Source: Acanthopleuribacter pedis (GTDB lineage Bacteria; Acidobacteriota; Holophagae; Acanthopleuribacterales; Acanthopleuribacteraceae). Taken from it: 64,000 nt of DNA. Location of the stretch: the NCBI RefSeq assembly GCF_017377855.1, contig NZ_JAFREP010000013.1, positions 1 to 64,000 of the forward strand, written 5' to 3'. This document shows, piece by piece, positions 43,201 through 51,325 of this stretch (within the stretch, counting starts at the first letter, position 1; the number at the start of each line of letters is the position of its first letter). The notes under the pieces are model-generated. The model saw only the letters and a list, made by a program, of their open reading frames with translations. It was not told the DNA's origin and made no database searches. A program made the position numbers and the translations under genes.

Positions 43201-43268
43201 CCTGTCGTTTGCGCAAATAGAGGAACAGCCACCCACAGAAAGAGCAGGCAAGAAAACCGCTTAACCAT
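37287..43268 (-). CDS. Giant secreted Rhs/SpvB-like partner protein without toxin tip
   Basis: 1993 residues. The signal peptide ends near PLFAQ. The N-terminus carries LVQLSSGDFGYSLPAVMIPG and SYPIALSYQAGIKHG, WVGLGWNLHPG, the hallmark start of SpvB/Rhs-type secreted proteins. Residues about 145-290 are Gly/Ser/Asn-rich (GGIGLTKGGNAGLSTGISIS). Beta-rich repeats fill the rest, and YD-like repeats appear only at the end (GYGSTVRYQFNAKGQL). It stops at RLSEGPPPP without an RHS core or tip. It is first in the operon with the 3172-residue toxin gene. The pair resembles the split of Tc toxins into TcB (SpvB plus YD repeats) and TcC (YD repeats, core and tip), but sizes and domains differ; that comparison is inference. 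Confidence 0.8.
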   Translation of the reverse strand: MVKRFSCLLFLWVAVPLFAQTTGATAPEVTQFKPVDISDLVQLSSGDFGYSLPAVMIPGAPGGSYPIALSYQAGIKHGQEATWVGLGWNLHPGTVSRFVRSVPDDDFGALKVTETPLPSVYTYGVGFGYEGFNIGVNWDNHGGFGGEVGYSFSGENKRGHSSTGSPSLSFHNRNSVSGSVGISHSGSGGRNGFSINSNGGIGLTKGGNAGLSTGISISSGGDVSMNHGFLSRTKSDSVISGQVYSSSNYASVGMQGFNFGFGRSSGGRILSYSESWGSLHFEHIGESWPLNSEDPETVRRKLDLTSNATGDHLGSEEAEGFRNTYQERASHFEMDTTYQRKIRIGENEELKHISVSLDSYNQNLSGAYSFVSSDDDTRESVHANDAFLSDYTSISYDGYSVAAQGLSGLARPVKKQRGFLGFAQSSMATRVTGRDIEGEWYFHGYRNLYRLMEAGIVEWDAELNSFFKKSAWTTEETQNQDNMVMLNDPALQVDHHFFGEIGNQALQNDRLDEANIRAGDVKHKTPNIEHRSQRIRYELDEAGRIARIIVTKADGITYTFGLLVDASGLVTAGARPMNHSELRESQRVHHPTDGTDAATHREYRGDPYAYSWHLAAVTSPDFVDNEPTGHYGPEDFGEYVTFHYALTNPSYRWQTPYGEGDEQPFALIGRSAADDKFTRERGSGVKDFYHLLYAKTRTHLAVFDHNHQRLDNQFAKPPANLHAHQIVYRQGLHFNTAPSVMSGANAHPDHGRFMAHFGRSLPADQRDRAHLLVLFPPGTVAKLGAETGQPVPIQIQSVNPFLQPGNPTYGWPAGMTYLGSWNYGHYEVFQLNLGLVSIDDIHKDPRRGPFASITVTPKHTNGSVALDAVRVFRRDASTDDFFVGRRPDRLSTYDVNAFFDTDLHNKHLSKTRFHYGYDLAPGYANVLRDHATDTDQAGDAGQQANPRKAKLTLKEVSFHAAYSDLAMGNSYQFEYYTRPETSLNRGYYAKDPWGFPSQLSTQTVTRVDPNTFASQGLSQVPAQAADSLAAIITPVGTKIRIEYESDRYSWVQDRAALNRAFPHGAGQNAATPLVTWHHLTPGSIRFSENGKPLGVEHILASLAQMTWSFSGANAWPEQVAVFATGTSRTRCAKLDQNGNCDPNGAVDANRHRFVVPTRQQDTQSWSLPVAVNADEPGTGIALHPAVKDLANWIWHEMDHRSGNLIQLEIHEIPGRMVEDDQQRQYAVPMATNFQNPFDAATNTPTSLGELGGGLRVAAIHSEPSQHSQWFGERAKTTLKYTYEEPRTGVESGVIFADPPKYIHGIGGDQRIVRGEALPSLTTPGADVHYGSVTTRVVKPGQVNGATHYRLLTANEPRIIHHSFTQSVKRYDPDIVRPKFINWVLDDPETHLFRFHPRGNEPHGWEAIPMNWDKLLSFTLSAQIRNRVSHNGDLIGQVAAKTVLDSQNRPVSRTQHRYQGAYEADHPSLPVKRFYRDATGRIQEKQLSARYESDPGLNPRIQGAYLDKNFGLAIGRLDGEGYQYQVNAIFQDEIWNTYRRVATTQEVFERVGDTEQIAVRESQVLALDYSTGHESIGVQKVMSPQGGYRYLYSWQIPAHEIWDAENEQDGMKTKNMLTQPGFSMSFLSDQDLTADPETPWLAKLEGLPTQALNAQVTGWTWTSFDQGTAGRWLQSAAFQYQPNLSRSPAQVLQKLPLPNETGITWQDSYRLTGGGRWESEGQVTRFDPQGNAIETRDRLGNYHSLIYEPSSRRVIAKAVNAKHEQIFFEDFEYGSAVAGTDSYPPGHIKVAGYTLNTPPTIAPDTKTAETFMAQFDSAYTGRHAATGSLRLLLDGFVKAPERPYYLSFYCKPSGDQSLTITTSGSPVLLTLQAGRQQDGKVHVEQKPRGWLYVVIRLTNDQVDHIQLGSPSTLIDAVALYPAANDRFAEAVLNHYSYDPLYHHVESITDGYGSTVRYQFNAKGQLWRTYDTDGDLATEHLRIEHQRLSEGPPPP

Positions 43269-43628
43269 TAATTACTCCAATAACTTAAGGCCGCCGTACC
43301 CGGGGTCGGGGTCGGGGCTGAAAAAAGAAATTAAAAAAGAATGAGACAAACTCAAATAGAAACAGGTAGTTGGATAGGGACAAAGCCCGAAGGCCAAAAT
43401 AACAAAGTCAAGACATCACCGTTTGATGTTAATTTTTTTGGTGCTCACTGTAAAGGGCCGCGAATACAAAAACAGAAAAAGTCGCATACAACCATCAGCG
43501 AATAAAAGAGATCAGCCCAACACCCTTTTTAAACCTAAGGGGCGCTTCTGTGCGAAAATCAACCAGCAAAAGTTAGATACAGTAGTCACTACACAACTAC
43601 AAGATAACAATACCGTGTTTAAACCTTA
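43269..43628. other. Intergenic region upstream of the Rhs operon
   Basis: About 360 bases, AT-richer than its surroundings. It must hold the promoter of the giant Rhs operon, but I find no convincing -35/-10 pair. A 68-residue plus-strand frame here has no coding character. Confidence 0.4.
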
Positions 43629-43656
43629 AAACCACGGCCAAGCCGGGCCGCGGTTT
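43629..43656 (-). terminator. Terminator of the phosphorelay operon
   Basis: On the minus strand aaaccgcggcc pairs with ggccgtggttt (one G-U) around a 6-base loop, followed by TTTTAAGG. It begins directly after the stop codon of the HD-GYP gene. Confidence 0.75.
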
Positions 43657-43657
43657 T

Positions 43658-44707
43658 TTATGATTCTGGTTGGTGTTCCGCGTACCGGGCTTTGATTTTA
43701 AGTACTTTGTCCAACACCTGGTGGAATACGGCCAACAGTTTTGGGTCGAAATGGCGCCCCGACCCTTGGTTCATGTAATTCAGGGTTTCCTCTACCGACC
43801 AGGCTTTTTTGTAGGGGCGTGCCGTGGTGAGCGCGTCGAAAACGTCGGCCACCGCGATGATGCGGGCCGATAGCGGGATGGCTTCGCCTTTGAGGCCCCG
43901 GGGGTATCCCGAGCCGTCCCATTTTTCGTGGTGACCCAGGGCGATTTCTCGCGAGGTCTTGATGATGTCCGACGGGTGATCGCCGATGATTTCCGCGCCG
44001 AATTCAGGATGCTGTTTCATAATACGCCACTCTTCCGCGTCCAACTTGCCTGGCTTCAACAAGATACGGTCCGGGATGCCGATTTTACCGATGTCGTGCA
44101 TCGGCGCGGCGTTGAATATGAGGTCGGCCCAGTCGCGGTTGTCGCTCAACGCCTCCGCGATCAGCCGTGAATAATGGCTCATGCGAATGACGTGTGGCCC
44201 GGTTTCGTTGTCTTTGTATTCCGCGGCCCGGCCCAACCTTTGGATAATCTGCAGCCGCGTTTCGCTGAGCTCCGCCGTTCGTTCGCGGACCTTTTGGGCC
44301 AAGGCCAGGTTTTGATCGTAGAGGGCCAGATGGGTGCGAATTCGCGCCAGCACAATCGCGGGGCGAATCGGCTTGGTCAAATAATCGACGGCACCCAGCC
44401 GCAAGCCCTGCTGCTCGTCCTCGTCTTGGTTTTTGGCGGTTACAAAAATCACGGGAATGTCCGCGGTGGCCGGGTTCTGTTTCAAGCGGCGGCACACCGC
44501 GTAGCCGTCCATTCCCGGCATCATAATGTCCAACAAAATCAAAACCGGTTTGGGTTCTTTGGCGGCGATGACCAGCGCCCGCTCCCCGTTTAAGGCGGCC
44601 TTGACCTTGAAGGTATCGCTCAAAATACCGCTCAACACATCGATGTTCTCTGGTGCATCGTCCACCACCAAAATGGTTTTTCTGTTTTCGCCGACCATCT
44701 CACCCAC
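43658..44707 (-). CDS. Receiver-HD-GYP cyclic-di-GMP phosphodiesterase
   Basis: 349 residues; GTG at 44,707 or ATG at 44,698. The N-terminal receiver (about 10-125) has phospho-acceptor Asp in LILLDIMMPGMDG, conserved VTAKN and the KP motif (YLTKPI). A linker helix leads to an HD-GYP domain with MHDIGKIGIPD, HHEKWDGSGYP and GLKGEAIPLSARI, all metal-binding and GYP residues present. The layout is that of RpfG, which hydrolyses cyclic di-GMP when phosphorylated. It is the last gene of an operon with a stand-alone receiver and a large hybrid kinase, beginning at the preceding stop codon. It is the likely enzymatic output of that phosphorelay. Confidence 0.92.
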   Translation of the reverse strand: MGEMVGENRKTILVVDDAPENIDVLSGILSDTFKVKAALNGERALVIAAKEPKPVLILLDIMMPGMDGYAVCRRLKQNPATADIPVIFVTAKNQDEDEQQGLRLGAVDYLTKPIRPAIVLARIRTHLALYDQNLALAQKVRERTAELSETRLQIIQRLGRAAEYKDNETGPHVIRMSHYSRLIAEALSDNRDWADLIFNAAPMHDIGKIGIPDRILLKPGKLDAEEWRIMKQHPEFGAEIIGDHPSDIIKTSREIALGHHEKWDGSGYPRGLKGEAIPLSARIIAVADVFDALTTARPYKKAWSVEETLNYMNQGSGRHFDPKLLAVFHQVLDKVLKIKARYAEHQPES

Positions 44708-45076
44708 CTATCCCAATACCTCTGTCAAGGTTGCCAACAAACGCGCCCGGTCAATCGGCTTGCCCAAAAAAGCGACCGCCCCCAGCGCCGCCGCCTTCTC
44801 GCGCTCGACCTCGGTCACGGTTCCCGAGAGGAACACCACCGGAATGCCTCGCGTCGTCTCTGATTGTTTCAGGGCTTCACAGACTTGAAATCCATCCATC
44901 CCCGGCATCACCACGTCCAACACGATCATGTCGGGCGGCGGGATTTTGTTGGCGATCTTTAGCGCTTTTTCCCCGTGCGTCGCCGCTTTGACTTTGTAGG
45001 CACGCGACAAAACAGCACTCAATAACTGAATGTTGTCCGGCGCATCGTCCACCACGAGAATGGTTTTTTTGGTCAT
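44708..45076 (-). CDS. Stand-alone response regulator receiver
   Basis: 122 residues, a single CheY-like receiver: acidic pocket VVDDAPDN, phospho-acceptor Asp in MIVLDVVMPGMDG, Ser in VFLSGT, Lys-Pro in FLGKPI. There is no output domain. It starts 6 bases after the stop of the hybrid kinase gene and abuts the HD-GYP gene. It could be an intermediate carrier between the kinase's Hpt domain and the HD-GYP receiver, or a phosphate sink. It is closely similar to the receiver of the HD-GYP protein, which suggests duplication. Confidence 0.9.
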   Translation of the reverse strand: MTKKTILVVDDAPDNIQLLSAVLSRAYKVKAATHGEKALKIANKIPPPDMIVLDVVMPGMDGFQVCEALKQSETTRGIPVVFLSGTVTEVEREKAAALGAVAFLGKPIDRARLLATLTEVLG

Positions 45077-45082
45077 GCCACC

Positions 45083-48000
45083 CTACTCCCCGTTGCCTTG
45101 CAGCCGCGCCAAATGCACCAAGGCGGATTCGAAATCGTAGGCGTTCACGGTTTTTGTTAGCTGCTCAAGCATGGCGCGGTCCAATCCCGAATTCGGAATT
45201 TCCGCCAGCGCCTCGATCACCCGCGTGGCCTCGGTATCATCGTCTTCTAAGAAGCCGCGTAACTGTTCCAACAAGCGATCCACCCGCGAACGCGCCACGG
45301 CGGGACCAGGCTCCGGCTCAAAGGTGTTTGCCACCCAGGATCGAAGGCCCGCGATCACGGGATCCAATTGCTGCACCACCGCCTCGGTCAAACCCGGCAA
45401 GGGCGCATGCTCACCCTTCTCGCTCGATCCCGCTTCCAGCCGACCCGCGACCTTGGCCAAGGCCGTTGCGCCAATGTGACCCGCCGCGCCCTTGAGTGTA
45501 TGGGCCAGCCGCATCAATTGTCGGCGGTCGTCCGCGGCCAAGGCACCCAAGGCCTCGGTCTCAAATTGTTGATGCTGTTCCAGGAAACGCTGTAACAGTT
45601 TGCGGAACAGTTTGACCCGTCCGCCGGCAATCTCCAAACCCACGTGTTGATCAATTCCCGGCAAGTCAGGCACTGGCTCAGAGCCTGGCTCGTCAAGAAA
45701 AGGAAGAAAGCCGGAGTCTATGGGATTCAGGGGTTTAATCCACTTTGCCATGGTGATGAACAGTTCGTTGACGTTAATGGGTTTGGCAATGTGATCGTTC
45801 ATCCCGGCATCCAGCGCCTTTTCCCGATCTCCGGCCATGGCGTTGGCGGTCACGGCCAAAATCGGCAAATCGGCAAATTGGCTTTCCCGACGCAAACGGC
45901 GCGTGGTTTCAAAACCGTCCATCACCGGCATTTGGCAATCCATCAACACCCCGTCAAAGCGACCCTTGGCCAGAATCGCCAAGGCCTCGCGACCGTCGTT
46001 GGCCACTTCCACCATCACCCCGTTCATGGTGAGCAGGTCCAGCGCCAATTCCTGATTCACGGCGTTGTCTTCCACCAACAACACTTTGGCGCCGCGTAAC
46101 TGCCGCATGGCCTCGTCCTTCACCTGGTGCCTTTTGCCGGGGCCATGTTCCCGCGCGGCATCTTTTCCGATGGCTACCATCACCGAATCCAACAAGGTCG
46201 AGGCGGTGACGGGTTTGGTCAAAAACGCCTGAATCGCCACATCACCGGCGGATTTATGCGCTTCCTCACGACCGTAGGCGGTCACCATGATCACGGTGGG
46301 CGTTTTGGTCAAGCCCTCGTTGGCCTGGATCGCCCGGGTGGTTTCAATCCCATCCATGCCCGGCATTTTCCAATCCATCAGCACCAATTGATAAGGATCG
46401 GTTTCGTGGTTTTGCTCCAAAAGGGCGATGGCGTCGCTTCCCGCGTGGACGCTGTCCACCCGCATCCCCAGACCGCGTAGCATGGTACTGAAAATCTCGT
46501 TGGCGCTGCTATTGTCGTCCACCACCAACACCCGCATATTGCTCAATTCGCTCGCCGCGGCACGCTGCTCGGCCGAATGCAGGCCCTGAACACCAAAGGT
46601 TACGGAAAAATGAAAGGTGCTACCGCGACCCAGTTCGCTTTCTACCCAAATGTCACCGCCCATCAGCCGCGTCAGGTTTTTGGAAATGGCGAGACCCAGG
46701 CCGGTGCCGCCATACTTGCGGGTGGTGGACGTATCGACCTGGGTAAAGGATTGAAATAACCGCGCCTTGTCCGATTCGCGCATGCCGATGCCGGTATCCT
46801 GCACGCTGAAATGCAGCTTCACGCCGGTCTCGGTGTGTTCAACGACCGCCACCCGAATCACAATCTCACCAGATTCGGTGAACTTGACCGCGTTGTTGCC
46901 CAGGTTAATGAGAATTTGGCCGAGCCGCAGGGGATCGCCGATGAGCGCGGTAGGCAGTTCCGGGGGCAGGTCGAACAAAAGTTCCAACGCCTTGGCCTCC
47001 GCCTTTAACCCGACAATGTTGGCCAAATTATCGAACACATCTTCGAGCTGAAACGGAATCTGCTCCAGGTCCAATTTGCCGGCTTCAATTTTAGAGAAAT
47101 CGAGAATGTCGTTAATGATGCCCAACAAACTCACGGCGGAACGATGCACCTTTTGAATGTAGTTCTGTTGGCGCCGATTGAGCTCGGTTTGCAGGGTGAG
47201 GTGCGACATGCCGATGATCGCATTCATCGGGGTACGAATTTCGTGGGACATGTTGGCCAGAAAATCGGATTTGGCGCGGGCGGCTTCCTCGGCGAGCTGT
47301 TTGGCCTGTTCTAATTCGCGCGTACGATCCGCGACTTTTTGCTCCAACTGTTTTTGGTGATCGGCTAATTCGCGGCGCGCGGCCTCGGCGTCCTCGGCCA
47401 AACTCATCGCCGCCGCCTTTTGCTTGGCCAGGGATTCGCCTTGACGGGTCGCCTTGGATTCAGCCAATTTGCTGCGCTGTTGCTCCATCGCAAAGGAGGC
47501 GACCAAGCGCGCGAACATGGCCAGAAACTCCAGAATGATCGGCAGTTGGGTGCGGGGAATGACGGGCGGTGCCCCCTCGTCCGCGGCGGGAAGCGTCGCG
47601 GAACCCGTCGCCTGCTCGCGCGGTGTTAAGCGGAACTGCCCAATCAACACATCCGCCACATGGGTGGCATCAATCCAAATCGGGGCACGACATTCCACCA
47701 GGCCGTTTTTGCAACGGCTAAAGGTCATTTCTCGACCGTCACTTAAACGCAGGACGGGTTCGTGAGGATCGCGTTTGCAGCCGGAACAAGCGCGACTCCC
47801 CTGCTGTCGGTTTTCATCGCAACCCCGACCCCGCCGTGAGGAAAGCAACAGGTCGCCCTGAAGGTTGGTGATCACCATCGGCGCGCCGACGGTTTCGGCA
47901 AAGGTGAGGAACAGTTGCTGGATTTGTGGCTCTTGAACCAGGGCGCGAATGGGGTGTTTGATGGTAGGTTCCGGCGCATCGGTCGGCAGCGAAACCGGCA

Positions 48001-49600
48001 CCACGTCGGCTTGAAACGACTCCTCGGTGCCGGGATCCGCGTAGACCGCGGCCCCGCCCGAAGCGCGGACAGCTTCGTTCACCTCACGCTTCAGTTCCAT
48101 AATGCGGTGCTCACGCGCCAAGGCGAGGCGGTTAAAACGCTCGATTTCGCTCATTTTCTCCCGCAGCAACGCGCTCTCGCGCACCGCTTGCTCGGCCCGT
48201 TTGAATTCGGTGACATCGTAAAACCATCCCAAAACCGCGGGTGCGTCCTGGTATTCCATTTCGACGTAGGTGGCCAAAACGGCGCGGGTCCCACCGGCGC
48301 CGTCGGGAAAAGGCATTTCGATGTCGCGAACCACCCCGGCCTCGGCCAGACCGGCCAGAATTTGGGGTTGCGGGCAGCCGAGCATGGTGCCCGCGTCAAC
48401 CGACGCCGCGCGCAGATCCGGGTTGAGTTCCTTCATGCGTTCGTTCATAAACACCATGACATCGTTTTGGGCGATGCCGACCCCGACCGGACTGTTGTCG
48501 AGCAACCTTTGGAATTGTTCCTTTTCCCGCAGCAGTTCATTCTCGGCGGCTTTGCGGTCACTGATATCGATCACGGTACCAACCAGGGAACTGGGCGCCC
48601 CGTCGTCGCCGTAAACGGCCTTCCCCCGCTCATAGACATCGTGAACGGTGCCGGCCCGATCAACGATGCGGTATTCGACGGTATAGCTCTGATGCAGGCG
48701 CACCGCCGCCTCAATCACGTCCTCCACATGCTGCACATCCTCGGGGTGAATCAAACTGGCAAAGGTTCGCACCTCGCTATGGATGAAATCCGACATGGGG
48801 TAACCGGACAAGGTTTCGATTTCTTCGCTAATAAACAGCATGGTCCAATCGCGATCCATCAGGCACTGGTAGACGGTGCCGGGAATCGAAGCCACCAGCG
48901 TGCGGAACTGTTTCTCGCTCGCGGCAAGGCGTGCGGCCGCGTCTTTGCGGTCGCTCAGGTCGTCCAGCACCGCAAAAAGGGCGGGCCCGTCGGCCGTGGT
49001 CACCGCGGTGAGTTTGACTTCAACCGGAAAGTGCGTGCCGTCCAACCTGCGATGGGTCCACTCGAAGCGATGAAAGCCTTTTTCCCGCGCGAGAGCGGCC
49101 ATTTCCGCGGCCTTGCGATCCGAAGGACGCCCGTCCGGTTGCAATTCGGGCGAAACCTCGGCCGGCATTTTGCCAATCAATTCGCGCTTGTCGCGAACGC
49201 CGTACATCGACAGGGTGGCATCGTTACAATCCACCACACCCTTGTCGGAAAGGAGCATATAAGCGTCGGTGGACTGGTCGAGTAACTCTTTGAAATGACG
49301 GGTGCCGGTTTTAAGCGAGCCCTCGGCGTTCGGCCCGGTGATCAAGGCGGCGCGACGTTTTAGCAGCCAAAGGGCGAGTCCCGCCAAGCCAAGGCTCAGC
49401 AAAAACAAAAAAGCCGAAACCCAAAGCAGCAGGGACCCCGAATCCACCGACGCCCCCGGGGTTTGCAAAGCAAGGGAAAAGACATCTGCCCAATCCCGCG
49501 CTTCCCGAGTCGGCGTCAGAAAAACAAGGAGCGCCAAACACGCGACGATCACCTCAATCACAACACGGGGAATCGCCCCTAAAAACGGCCGGGTGGTCAT
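45083..49600 (-). CDS. PAS-PocR hybrid histidine kinase with two receivers and Hpt
   Basis: 1505 residues. Two transmembrane segments (about 12-30 and 58-80) and three PAS domains (about 105-215, 230-350, 358-470) come first. A PocR sensory domain follows (about 545-660), with its five Cys (GRGCDENRQQGSRACSGC, then CKNGLVEC). A coiled coil follows, then HisKA with His786 (NMSHEIRTPMNA), ATPase domain (NLGNNAVKFTE, GGTGLGLAISKN), receiver 1 with Asp1076, receiver 2 with Asp1221, and a C-terminal Hpt with His1367 (AHTLKGAAGHIG). This is a complete His-Asp-His phosphorelay in one chain. PocR domains bind small molecules such as diols or hydrocarbons in known cases; the ligand here is unknown. 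Phosphate probably passes to the two downstream receivers in the operon. Confidence 0.92.
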   Translation of the reverse strand: MTTRPFLGAIPRVVIEVIVACLALLVFLTPTREARDWADVFSLALQTPGASVDSGSLLLWVSAFLFLLSLGLAGLALWLLKRRAALITGPNAEGSLKTGTRHFKELLDQSTDAYMLLSDKGVVDCNDATLSMYGVRDKRELIGKMPAEVSPELQPDGRPSDRKAAEMAALAREKGFHRFEWTHRRLDGTHFPVEVKLTAVTTADGPALFAVLDDLSDRKDAAARLAASEKQFRTLVASIPGTVYQCLMDRDWTMLFISEEIETLSGYPMSDFIHSEVRTFASLIHPEDVQHVEDVIEAAVRLHQSYTVEYRIVDRAGTVHDVYERGKAVYGDDGAPSSLVGTVIDISDRKAAENELLREKEQFQRLLDNSPVGVGIAQNDVMVFMNERMKELNPDLRAASVDAGTMLGCPQPQILAGLAEAGVVRDIEMPFPDGAGGTRAVLATYVEMEYQDAPAVLGWFYDVTEFKRAEQAVRESALLREKMSEIERFNRLALAREHRIMELKREVNEAVRASGGAAVYADPGTEESFQADVVPVSLPTDAPEPTIKHPIRALVQEPQIQQLFLTFAETVGAPMVITNLQGDLLLSSRRGRGCDENRQQGSRACSGCKRDPHEPVLRLSDGREMTFSRCKNGLVECRAPIWIDATHVADVLIGQFRLTPREQATGSATLPAADEGAPPVIPRTQLPIILEFLAMFARLVASFAMEQQRSKLAESKATRQGESLAKQKAAAMSLAEDAEAARRELADHQKQLEQKVADRTRELEQAKQLAEEAARAKSDFLANMSHEIRTPMNAIIGMSHLTLQTELNRRQQNYIQKVHRSAVSLLGIINDILDFSKIEAGKLDLEQIPFQLEDVFDNLANIVGLKAEAKALELLFDLPPELPTALIGDPLRLGQILINLGNNAVKFTESGEIVIRVAVVEHTETGVKLHFSVQDTGIGMRESDKARLFQSFTQVDTSTTRKYGGTGLGLAISKNLTRLMGGDIWVESELGRGSTFHFSVTFGVQGLHSAEQRAAASELSNMRVLVVDDNSSANEIFSTMLRGLGMRVDSVHAGSDAIALLEQNHETDPYQLVLMDWKMPGMDGIETTRAIQANEGLTKTPTVIMVTAYGREEAHKSAGDVAIQAFLTKPVTASTLLDSVMVAIGKDAAREHGPGKRHQVKDEAMRQLRGAKVLLVEDNAVNQELALDLLTMNGVMVEVANDGREALAILAKGRFDGVLMDCQMPVMDGFETTRRLRRESQFADLPILAVTANAMAGDREKALDAGMNDHIAKPINVNELFITMAKWIKPLNPIDSGFLPFLDEPGSEPVPDLPGIDQHVGLEIAGGRVKLFRKLLQRFLEQHQQFETEALGALAADDRRQLMRLAHTLKGAAGHIGATALAKVAGRLEAGSSEKGEHAPLPGLTEAVVQQLDPVIAGLRSWVANTFEPEPGPAVARSRVDRLLEQLRGFLEDDDTEATRVIEALAEIPNSGLDRAMLEQLTKTVNAYDFESALVHLARLQGNGE

Positions 49601-49793
49601 TATCGCGCGACCTCCTCAAGTCCCACGGGTCACCGGGGCGCGACACGGAAAAAACCCAAGAAGCGGGTTTCTCAAGTCAGACCACTCGGGAGCGTGGAAA
49701 GGAACACGCTCACGCGGTCGAAGAACTCAGGTCTTGTAAATTACTGTAACCATGAATATAACCAATTAGTTGGTAATTTGCACGCCAAGTCCA

Positions 49794-49951
49794 CATTTCT
49801 CACAAGGAATTCTGCACCAAAACTGACCCCCTTGCGATCACGAGAGGGCGGCCTCCCGCCTCATTTGATCGGGCCGACGCTTGGTCGTGGTTTTGGTCGT
49901 AATCTTTGTACGCGCAAGGCTTACGCCGCGAATCCCAATGAGAAGCGCGGG
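49794..49951. repeat. Palindromic dispersed repeat, copy B (long, diverged)
   Basis: The left end catttctcacaaggaattct (49,794 on) matches copy C exactly. The right end, 49,895-49,951, matches copy C's ggtcgtaatctt.gtac block and then a decayed arm. It lies between the hybrid kinase start and the TPR gene stop, about 50 bases past that stop. The rest of 49,601-49,793 shows no gene. Confidence 0.75.
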
Positions 49952-49998
49952 CCAAGGTCGCGCCGGCCCTTATGAACCCCTCGCAAAAACGGAGGCTG

Positions 49999-51024
49999 TT
50001 AGCCCTCGGACGTGCTTTCGACACCATAGCGTTTATGCAATTCGGCACGTTTTTGATCCTGACCCAGGGTTTCATAACACTCGGCCAATAAATGGTAAGC
50101 GGGGTAAAAATTCCCGCATTGCGTCAGGGCGGTTTCCAAGGGTTCAACCGCGGCCTGGGCCTGTCCTTTTTCCATCATGGCGCGTCCTTGGTTGTAGTAA
50201 ACACCGGCCGCCAAAGGCAAGGATCGGGTCAAACGCTGGTAATAGGCGACGGCTTCATCGAGTTTGTCCGATTTCACCAAGCCGTTGGCTTTCTCCAGGC
50301 CCATAAAGTCGGAACGATCAAATTCGATGGCGCGCACGCTGCGAAAATACTGGTACAGCGCATTGGGTAACCCGATCAAAAACAACAAATTAGCAAGCAC
50401 CATCCAGCCGGCTTTTTTGCGCATACAGGTCGAACAGGCGCTCCATTCCTCGGATTGGTAACCCCAAAGAACGAACAAAAAATAAAAATAAAAAACGGTT
50501 CGCGGAAAAACACGCCCATAGTAGCCGCATTGATCGCACAGGCAGAAATCGCCTTCCCCGTCGGGCGCACGATGTTCGGGGCTAAAGAGCCGATCACAAT
50601 AGCCACAGGCGGTTTGTTCGCCGGCCGGTACCTCGCTGAGGTTCACCGTCGCGCGACAGTGGGGGCAGCGGGCGAAGCGAAATAAGGCCCCCTTCCCCGC
50701 CTCTTCCAGTTGGGCGCGGTGGTTTTTGGCCTGACGCGCCGAGGCCAGCGCATTGAGTGCCTTGACCAAATCCGCCGCGGCACCCTTGGTAACCGACAAA
50801 CCAACGTGGGTGCGTCCTTCGCCGCCCCCGTAGAGTTCCATCAAGATGAAGCGCCGGTTATGAAGGGTGGCACGCTGAACGGCTTCCACCGGAAGGTTTT
50901 CCTCACCGAGTACCAACCCCTCGGGTGACAACGCGCCGGCTTTGCTCAAAAACGAATCCTCGTTGCCATCGCTATCGAGGAATTTAAACTTAAAGGTCAT
51001 GGCTTCCGTCATGGACAACCCCAT
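49999..51024 (-). CDS. Zinc-ribbon membrane protein with C-terminal TPRs
   Basis: 341 residues; the start may instead be at 51,012. An N-terminal beta domain (about 1-100) is followed by a zinc-ribbon-like region with CPHC, CGYC, CDQC and CSTC pairs (about 115-205). Two hydrophobic segments are interleaved (FYFYFLFVLWG and VLANLLFLIGLPNALYQYF). A TPR-like C-terminus (about 240-335) includes VYYNQGRAMMEKGQAQAAVE. The layout suggests an inner-membrane protein with cytoplasmic zinc clusters and a protein-binding TPR end. No pathway is evident. It stands alone, divergent from bacterioferritin. Confidence 0.7.
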   Translation of the reverse strand: MGLSMTEAMTFKFKFLDSDGNEDSFLSKAGALSPEGLVLGEENLPVEAVQRATLHNRRFILMELYGGGEGRTHVGLSVTKGAAADLVKALNALASARQAKNHRAQLEEAGKGALFRFARCPHCRATVNLSEVPAGEQTACGYCDRLFSPEHRAPDGEGDFCLCDQCGYYGRVFPRTVFYFYFLFVLWGYQSEEWSACSTCMRKKAGWMVLANLLFLIGLPNALYQYFRSVRAIEFDRSDFMGLEKANGLVKSDKLDEAVAYYQRLTRSLPLAAGVYYNQGRAMMEKGQAQAAVEPLETALTQCGNFYPAYHLLAECYETLGQDQKRAELHKRYGVESTSEG

Positions 51025-51243
51025 CCCGTAAAAACAATTAAAAAAACGGCGGTGCCGCCGCCAAAGTCAGGCCACACCACACCAAAGGTAAAACATGGAA
51101 AACCCGGCTATTTTAACACCCGGTCTCCCATCCGACGAAGCACGGCTCAAAAACGCGACGAAAAGCCTTGGTGGCGCTGGAAATGCGCATTTTCGGGAGC
51201 CGACACGCCCGCGAGTCAACGCGTCTCAAATAAATCCACCTAA

Positions 51244-51325
51244 TTGAGACTCAAACTCAAAAGCACTGGTTTTATTGAGATTAGCACGAACTCTTCTTGA
51301 CCCAAATCGTCGTTCCGCCTAGACT
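51244..51325 (+). promoter_or_regulatory. Candidate promoter and palindromic operator upstream of bacterioferritin
   Basis: TTGACC (51,297-51,302), a 17-base spacer and TAGACT (51,320-51,325) look like a sigma70 promoter. About 45 bases upstream is the palindrome ttgagactcaa (51,244-51,254), with related half sites tcaaactcaaaa and ttattgagatt to 51,292. Iron or peroxide repressors of the Fur family use inverted repeats of this size, so iron control is possible. The remainder of 51,025-51,561 shows no gene. Confidence 0.45.

Noticed and set aside
47915..49285. 456-residue plus-strand frame
   Set aside because: It is a long antisense shadow of the PAS-PocR kinase; the minus strand carries all recognisable domains.
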